64,000 nt of DNA from Ursus arctos (Eukaryota; Chordata; Mammalia; Carnivora; Ursidae). The notes under the pieces are model-generated. The model was not told the DNA's origin. It saw nothing but the letters and a program-made list of their open reading frames with translations, and did not search any database. The position numbers and the translations under genes were made by a program. This document shows, piece by piece, positions 57,480 to 64,000 of this stretch; within the stretch, counting starts at the first letter, position 1, and every line of letters starts with the position of its first letter. The stretch lies in the NCBI RefSeq assembly GCF_023065955.2, contig NW_026623100.1:8964501-9028500 (forward strand), in the 5' to 3' direction.

Positions 57480-58290
57480 AACAGGCTGTCTTGGCAAGTT
57501 CCCTGTTACCAAGAAGGTCCGCACAGAGCCTGGGCAATGATCTTGTTGGGAATAGTCTAGCTTGGGAGCTGTCATGGGTTCTGGCAGGAACCCAGTGTGG
57601 AGTTCGGTTGCAGGGAATGGAATAAAAGCAGGCTCCCTCCATTGCAAAGGGCTCAGCCTCCATCTAGGAAAGGTAGATGCTGTTTGCCAGCAGACCGAGC
57701 GATACCCTGCCACAGACACCCAGGGCACCTGGGGAGGAACTGCCTCAGGAGGCCTGAGATCCACCTAGAGGAAAGTGGGATGATCTGGAGACTGCCTTCT
57801 CCCATTGACACAGGCCTTCAGGAGTGAACGTAACTTCTTTGGGGTTCAGGCCCAAGCCCCAGGGCCTCACTGTTACCAAGCACCCCCCATTTGCATCCAT
57901 CACGGTGTCGCTCTCTGGCAGGACCAGGCCCTGGGGTAAGTCCCACTGCAGGTTTCCTGGTATTGGTCCCTGACCAGCATTCTGGCCTAGCCCAGTACTA
58001 ACCACACAACTCTCTGACCTGGCCGACTTTCACTGTTTGCTAATAGTGATCAGGGCCCAATGAGGGGAACTTCAATGTAGTCTTATTGATAGTGTGAAAA
58101 CTTAGAAATCTAAACTCTGAACTGCAACATACATCCAGACAGTAAAAGAAATTAACACCAAACCTTTGCCAGAACTTCCTGACAAGTTTAAAAGTTCAGT
58201 CCTCAACAGAAGTAAAACCTGGACCAGCTTTCAGGTCACCTTTCTGGCCTAAATTCCCCAAGAGAAAGTGTTTTTAAAATAATGAATTGA
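57480..58290. other. Unique, gene-free DNA
   Basis: Overlapping frames at 57429-57764 (minus), 57562-57768 and 57597-57827 (plus) share the same bases in three readings. No domain recognised. Confidence 0.4.
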
Positions 58291-58299
58291 ACTTCTTAC

Positions 58300-58535
58300 C
58301 TGTCCTTATCCTTCAAGACTCATTTTCAAAGCCACCTCTCTCAGAAGCCACTCACATTACTCAGGCATAATCAGGTGTCTGTCCTGTGGGTCTTCACAGG
58401 GTTTTTGCCCTTGTCTCAGCATCTACTGTGGTTTTCTTGCCAATCAGGCCCAGGATCTCAGTGAGGGCATGATTTCCAGTACCCAGCACAGTGCCTGGCA
58501 TGCAGTAGACACTCAACACATGATTGCTGAAAAAG
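58300..58535 (+). repeat. L2 3' end, sense
   Basis: 'tccttcaagactcattttca', 'ctctcagaagccactcacat', 'acccagcacagtgcctggca' and 'gtagacactcaacacatgat' are the L2 3' untranslated region in order. Confidence 0.82.
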
Positions 58536-58572
58536 TGAATGCATGCATAAAAATGAATACAGTAAAAGGATA

Positions 58573-58623
58573 ATTTTTAGCTATGAGCCCATATTTTGCT
58601 TGACTCATTACGACACCTAGTGG
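58573..58623 (+). repeat. Diverged direct repeat, copy 1
   Basis: Begins atttttagcta and ends ttgactcattacgacacctagtg. Resembles the segment at 59389-59438, which begins the same way and ends ttggctcattataacacctagtg. The middle differs. Not a family I can name. Confidence 0.6.
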
Positions 58624-59259
58624 TGACTAGTCTCCATTGCAGACCCAACAGAATGAGCAAAATTACCTAAGTGCATTTCCTTTTGTTCCAGGAAAGGCCT
58701 TCTGAGTGCCAGCTAGGTGCCAGGGACCATGTGCGTGCTGGACACTTAGAGGAGCTGGTCAGTACCTATTCTCGAGGGATTTTAGGCCAGAGGCACCAAG
58801 TGCTGCTCACCACTGCAAAGTCAGTATTGACATTAACGTTACACCATCGTAGAGACAGCTGCAGCCCCAACGGCCAGGGACTCAGTGTGGAGAAAAGCAG
58901 CTTCTGAGGGAAGTGGAAACCCTATTACCTGAGCTACCTCATAACATCATCCTGTATACCATTCCCTTTCAAGCTAATTTGGGTTCCAAATTTCAGGGTA
59001 TTGTCCCAAAATTATTTCTGGCTTCAGCCAACATTCCTGGAAAGTTAGTACCTAAAGCCACCCTGGCTTCCCTTATGCCTCCTGTGTGGAGAAAGGATGC
59101 TGGGGAAGGAGACTGAGAAAGAGAACCCTGTCCTGCTTTTTAGTCTCTGCTTTCTTCAGCCCTTTTTTCCCTCTACTTCTCCAACCAAGCTTTAAAAAAT
59201 AAATCCCAACTGGATAACCATTTGGGAAGCAAAAATAGAGTGGGGCTTCTTACACTAAA

Positions 59260-59350
59260 ATATGTATTTATAATATAATGTAATATAATACAATATAATA
59301 TGTATGTGTATATATATGTGTATATATATATAATATATATATATTATATA
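59260..59350 (+). repeat. (TA)n/(ATATG)n microsatellite
   Basis: About 90 bp of AT-dinucleotide and TATGTG-type units. Explains the absence of frames here. Confidence 0.93.
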
Positions 59351-59388
59351 AACTTGATATCATTTGTCTTTCAATTATGTGAAGGAAT

Positions 59389-59438
59389 ATTTTTAGCTAC
59401 AGACCAAAGTAATACTTGGCTCATTATAACACCTAGTG
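59389..59438 (+). repeat. Diverged direct repeat, copy 2
   Basis: Partner of 58573-58623: 11 identical bases at the left, about 21 of 23 matching at the right. Lies immediately after the AT microsatellite and just before an L1-like stretch. Confidence 0.6.
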
Positions 59439-59454
59439 TCATCATTAAATAAAT

Positions 59455-59720
59455 AAACTATGGTACGTTGATCCTATGGAATACCAGTTAGCCATCAGAC
59501 ATCAAGATGTAACTCTGTCTTATTAAAATATGTCCAGAAGATACTTCTAAGCTTTAACAACAGCAATCAAAATGTTAGAACTACCTCCAAATTCACAAAA
59601 ACACTGTGACTTGAAAGGATGTTCATCAAAATGTGAATAGTACTTTATCCATGTATATTTAGAATAGTTTACTGTCTTTGTATATTTTTAATATTTCTAT
59701 ATGGCAAGAATGCACTGTTT
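59455..59720 (+). mobile_element. L1-like 3' fragment, sense
   Basis: 'aactatggtacgttgatcct', 'atggaataccagttagccat' and the later 'tatgtccagaagatact' resemble the end of an old L1. Diverged. Confidence 0.5.
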
Positions 59721-60119
59721 TAAAATCAGAGAAAAACAACAACGAAGCCCTGCCTTTCAAATATGTCCAATCCAGCTACTACATACACTTGGCTGCTGAG
59801 GCAGGAGATAGATATATAGAAACACCTAACTATATAGGTTGATAGATACATGAAACATAGATATACAGAAGCACTGCCTTGTGAGCACAATGGAAAAGCT
59901 ACATTCTGAGATTCAAGGTGAACTATATGGTTCTTATTTTCCTTTGGAGTGACATAGTTCTTTCTAATACCCCTAACAAGGCTAACGGACAGTAAGAACA
60001 ATCCGTAACAATATACACCATAAAAATTCAAAACATAAAAGCAGTTATCAGCGGGGGCCTTGGGTTTTCCACGTCCCAGGCTCTGGTGGAGCTTCTCTGC
60101 CTAGAATAGACTCTTCCCA

Positions 60120-60345
60120 AGGCTCACATTTACAGTAAATGTAATTACACTTTAATGGCATTCATCTCATTCTGTCACTTTTTCCATAGCTCCTATTTTT
60201 AACCAGCACAATGGGAACATTTGTCCTCTGATTCACTGACGAATTTTCAGGCCAGGAGTTTGGCTTTTAAAATGACAGTACCCTTAATCCTATCGCTGAT
60301 TTTTTTAAATGAAATAACAGCCTGTAATTAAAACAATGGAGCGCA
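60120..60345. other. Unique AT-rich block with paired homeodomain/SOX-type motifs
   Basis: Contains 'ctgtaattaaaacaatgg' near 60323-60340, a TAATTA core next to ACAATGG (SOX-type), and 'tgtaattacactttaatgg' near 60138-60156. Non-repetitive by eye. A plausible enhancer; conservation is not testable here. Confidence 0.35.
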
Positions 60346-60349
60346 GGCA

Positions 60350-61140
60350 ACCTCAGTGAGATAAGAATAGCAACTCAGCACCAAATTCAGGTAGTGGGCT
60401 GTAGCAGCCACTGTGCTAGGAGGCAGTAAATGGAGAACAAGATTCTGGTCCTGGCTTTGTGGTCTTGCAAGTCACTTGAAAGTCCTGCACCACAATCCCT
60501 ATGGAAAGGGGCACTGATTTGTAGATTCCATTCAGCGACGCCCACCTAGTGGGAGGGATGAAAGTCAATCCAGGGCTTTTGCTCTTCTGGAAGAATCCCA
60601 GGTGACAGTTCTGCCCACTTGAGCAATGCACTGGGGACTACCAAAGCTAATGGGGCTGTTGAAGCTCTCCTGTCCCATTATTTACCATAAAGAGGTAGAG
60701 TCTGTGTCACCTCCCCTTAATTCTGAGCTGGCAAGCGACAGCTTCAACCAGTACGATGTAATGGGAGTGACTCCCTGTGATGTTCAAGGCTAGATCACAA
60801 AAGGCTACATGGCTTCTTTCTAGCTGTCCTCACTCGCTCTTCGGACACTCCCTCCCAGAACCCAGCTATCAGGATGTACAACACCAGGCTATGACCAAGA
60901 CATGAGTAGGTGTTCCAGCTGAGCCCAACCTTCGAGCTACCCCCACCTGGCCCCAGACATGTGAGTGAAGAAGCTCCAGCCACCGGAGTTGCTCCCAGCA
61001 TCTTAAGTCTTCCTCACCGACCAACATTGTGCAAGCCGTGACCACCACCATGGTCTTGATCCACGGAATTTGTGAGAACAAAAGGGCAGTTGTTTAGGTC
61101 ATTAGATTTGTGGTGGGTTGGTGGAAAGTAGTAGCAATTG
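60350..61140. other. Unique, gene-free DNA
   Basis: Minus-strand frames at 60416-60631, 60795-61001 and 60869-61081 show no domain. No repeat seen. Confidence 0.4.
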
Positions 61141-61144
61141 GAAC

Positions 61145-61425
61145 TCCATATCTGATGTATGAGTTCATGTAATAAACACTTAGCTAGTGCTTACTTTGTG
61201 TGAGGCCCTTAGGAGCAAGATACAAATATTCATTTGTATTATAATATTAACCTTCATAACAGCCCTGTGAAGCCTATACTATTATTCCATATATTTTACA
61301 GTTAAGGAAACTGGAGCTCAGAAAAGTTAAGTAACTTTCCCAAGGTTGCACAGCTACCAAGAAGCCTCCAAACTGAGGTGATCTAGCTCAGAATGCATAT
61401 TCTTAAGCCACTTAGTAGGTACTTA
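61145..61425 (-). repeat. MIR, antisense, long
   Basis: 'tagctagtgcttactttgtg', 'tacagttaaggaaactggag', 'cagaaaagttaagtaacttt' and 'cccaaggttgcacagctacc' give one of the best MIR copies in the window. Confidence 0.88.
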
Positions 61426-61839
61426 GGTTCTTCCCAAATCTTTGGAGACAAAACTTTATGCATCAGCTCTACCTACACTATAGGCCCCAGCATCCACTCA
61501 GCATCCTTTCTTGCTACCTTTCCTTGCTAAGATACGATCAGACGCTCCAGGGAAGCCCACCTATTTTGCACACCTCGAGAAAACACTAATAGAAAGATAC
61601 TTTGTCCTGAGTTCATTATGCACCTTTCAGACCGGCCTCATGGTGACTCCTGGTCCTGACCTGATTTTTCGCAGGCCCCAGGCAGGGGCTAATTTACATT
61701 GCTGCAGCCACGCACACAGCCAGTGATTGCTTCTCGGAGCTGCAAGCCCTTGCTTAGCAGTCATTTTATTTGGGTACACGTTGAGTTCCTCAAGTTCTTG
61801 TGTGCTTACTCAGCAGGCCTGCTGTCTCCAAAAGAGGAC

Positions 61840-61985
61840 GCTGCATGACAGTGGCCTTCAAGAGCCCTTTGGAGCTCTTAGGCATCGGATTTCTTTGCTT
61901 CTGTAAACATTTATATACACCCGCTAGCAGATCCTGATCAATAAAGGCTAATGCTTTGTGGTCTTTTAGCAGACACTCTCTTTCC
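61840..61985. other. Unique block with forkhead-type motif
   Basis: TGTAAACA at 61902-61909 is a perfect forkhead core, set in AT-rich unique sequence ('catttatatacaccc'). Candidate regulatory sequence only. Confidence 0.3.
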
Positions 61986-62217
61986 TAAACTCTACTCCTG
62001 CCATTTAAAAGTGTTTCCTAAAACGATGGGGTCAAACTGATCGTGTTGCCAGTAGCTTATGCAAAAATGCTGTGCAGATGTCTCCTCTACTCTAGGTATC
62101 AATCAAAAATGATCCCTTTGGTTGATCCTTTCCAAACAAATAAAAGCCCTGGATAAAAAGGGCATAAGTAGCTTCCCTTACCCACGTACTGTTCTATTTG
62201 CGAACTTAAAAGTAGTT

Positions 62218-62345
62218 GCTGACCAACTTCACAGGCCCTTCCCTCCTCTACCCTCCCTCCCCTTCCACCTCTCTCCTTTTCCATCTTTCCTTCCCTCCTT
62301 CCCTCTCTCCCTCTTTAGCCTCTCTCCCTTTCTTTTTTCTTTCCT
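62218..62345 (+). repeat. Pyrimidine-rich low-complexity tract
   Basis: About 125 bp of CCCT, CTTC and TTCC units. Explains the Pro/Ser/Leu-rich frames starting at 62122 and 62216 and the Glu/Arg/Gly-rich minus frame. Confidence 0.9.
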
Positions 62346-62399
62346 TAAACGATGTGTCTACTGGGTTTGGGGTAAGAACTCTGGGAGGTCACAGCTACC

Positions 62400-63540
62400 A
62401 GTGGACACTGGGAGAAGGCGGGAATTGTGCCTATTTGACATAAGCCACATGCTACAAACTCGTGAGAGATCCTGTACAATTTAGAATTCATTTTGAAGAG
62501 TGCCCACCCCTACCCTTCCACTATTCACTGACAAGCATACAAACATATATCCACTGACACTCAAAGTTCATTCTCCCAAGACCTCTCACTGCCAGGAATA
62601 TCAGCAGCAGGACCTGCTGTGGCAAAGCTGGGAGAGATAAAACAAGAAGCCTGGGAGGGAGTTCTCACGTTCAGGGAGCTTTCATTCTGCTTCATGTCCT
62701 GCTCCTGTTTGATTCTATTTCTCTTTCATACTCATTCTAACACAATGAAAAATGGGAAATGTGCCTTGAGCCCCAGCGATCATCCTACTCTCTGAATGTG
62801 ATCATGAGCTGCTACAAGCTATACGTTATTCTAAAAGAATTCACATTTCAGAATCCCCAAAGAGAAGAGGAAAGGCCCAAATGCTACATAGCCAGTACTA
62901 TGGCCTGATGTGGCTCAGATCCCCTCTCTTTCCATGTTAAAGCCATTCCTGTAGTTTAGAGGGTACATCCATTCAGAGGACTGATGAATAGTCTGAGATA
63001 TCCCCATCAACCAATTTGGAGTGGAGACATTAGATAGAGAAAATCAATGCAAAAACACAGCATTAATCCACATGGAGGAGAGCTGTCTTGGAAAGTGATA
63101 CATATCACACCATGAAAATATAAACTCCTCCAATGCTTTATACTCAGACTTACTTGTTAGGACCCCAAGAAAATAAAGGATAACCCAGAGAGAGAGAGAG
63201 AGAGATGGGTATTTCTTAACACAGTAAGAAAATGTAAAAGAGCACAGAAAAAAAAAGTAGATTATACAAGGAGGATTGTATAACAGTGGAAATGTAAAAG
63301 GGAAGAAAGTGCCCCAAAGTTGCCCAAATAAGTGATTTCAGACTCTTCCCAAATTGTACAAACTTTACCTTAAGAGTTTCTGGGACATTTATAATTGCAA
63401 GTATTAGGACCCAACAATCAATCTCAAATGAGTGAATTTATCAGGATGCCAAAGCATTGAGGAACGCTTTAAAAAAAAAAAAATAGGATGCTGGAGAGGA
63501 TTACCATGATGATGTCAATGATGACTACTATTACTGCTAC
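62400..63540. other. Unique, gene-free DNA
   Basis: Contains only a (GA)n run at 63188-63205 and an A-run at about 63471-63482. No gene or transposon recognised. Confidence 0.4.
63188..63205 (+). repeat. (GA)n microsatellite
   Basis: Nine GA units. Confidence 0.95.
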
Positions 63541-63549
63541 ATCAACAAC

Positions 63550-63685
63550 AATAAAACATCAGCAAACTGTTCTAAGTACTTTATAAATCCTAGCTCATTT
63601 AGTCCTCACGGTAACCATATTATTTGGATGCTTGTTACACATGAGAAAATCCAAGACATGGTGACAAGCCACCAGCTCTGCTGCA
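63550..63685 (-). repeat. MIR, antisense
   Basis: 'aaactgttctaagtacttta', 'cctagctcatttagtcctca' and 'tacacatgagaaaatccaag' follow antisense MIR order. Confidence 0.78.
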
Positions 63686-64000
63686 GGTGATAATAAAGAA
63701 AAAGCTGTCTGCTCCATGAAGATTGGACCTGTGGGGTAATTTGGAGTCACTGCACATTTCAAGGTACAGTACTCATCCTGACAGAGTCAAGAATATCCTT
63801 TGTTGAGTTGACTCAGGGGTAATCAAATCTCAAGGATGGATCTGAATCAACCAACATGATTTCAGATTTAATTACAAACCGGAATACCAATTTATTAACT
63901 TAGAGATTCCTAAACTTCCATTGGTTCATGGCTCACTAATTTTTTCACTGTGCCCCTAAGAAAAAAAGGAAATATCTAACCATTTCTTTTATTAAGTAGT

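Noticed and set aside
62099..62284. Glu/Arg/Gly-rich minus-strand frame
   Set aside because: Reverse complement of a pyrimidine-rich tract.
1..64000. CRISPR array, operon, riboswitch or other prokaryotic system
   Set aside because: All signals are mammalian. No regular spaced repeats, ribosome-binding sites or clustered genes exist.

Overview
This window looks like mammalian nuclear DNA from a carnivoran, most likely a bear-lineage (ursid) genome. The main evidence is seven tRNA-derived CAN-SINEs (SINEC), whose heads read as variants of GGGCGCCTGGGTGGC and whose tails are (AAATA)n followed by AATCTT and poly-A. Three of them, at 14153, 49732 and 54858, are the 'gcgtgatcccggcgtt' subtype, which I associate with giant panda and other bears; that species call rests on recall. 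The base composition, old mammal-wide repeats (MIR, L2, MER5, MER2/Tigger2) and several generations of L1 also fit a placental mammal.

I found no protein-coding gene, exon, RNA gene or CpG island that I can support. The open frames in the window are short, mostly overlap one another on opposite strands, and show no recognisable domains. The exceptions are fossil retrotransposon proteins: L1 ORF1 at 28.9-29.2 kb, L1 ORF2 in three elements, and an L2/CR1-clade reverse transcriptase scrap at 28.2 kb. The window is best read as intergenic or deep intronic sequence.

Layout: 0-1.3 kb holds a MIR split by a solo gammaretrovirus-type LTR, then a SINE. 1.3-12 kb is old sequence with MIRs, hAT-Charlie relics (MER5 group), a complete-looking MER2/Tigger2 element and an L2 3' end. 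12.2-15.1 kb is a 5'-truncated L1 carrying a bear-type SINE. 15.1-17.2 kb is old repeats. 17.2-18.8 kb is an older L1M ORF2 piece. 18.8-28 kb is mostly unique, with a palindromic MITE-like relic, an L1M-like 3' end with a GATA microsatellite, and low-complexity tracts. 28.4-34.3 kb is a nearly full-length but inactivated L1M, broken by two SINEs, with a third SINE just downstream. 34.5-48.7 kb is mostly unique DNA with MIR/L2 relics. 48.7-55.1 kb contains three SINEs, two of them young. 55.8-57.5 kb holds two L1 3' ends. 57.5-64 kb is unique sequence with L2/MIR relics and an AT microsatellite.

Nothing here works together as a gene system. The window is informative about nested transposition history. 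A few unique, AT-rich, transcription-factor-motif-bearing blocks (about 5.7, 19.8, 38.7-39.1, 60.2 and 61.9 kb) could be conserved noncoding elements, but showing that needs cross-species alignment. Repeat family names are from recall and motif recognition, not a database search; boundaries of old repeats are good to about 20-40 bp.
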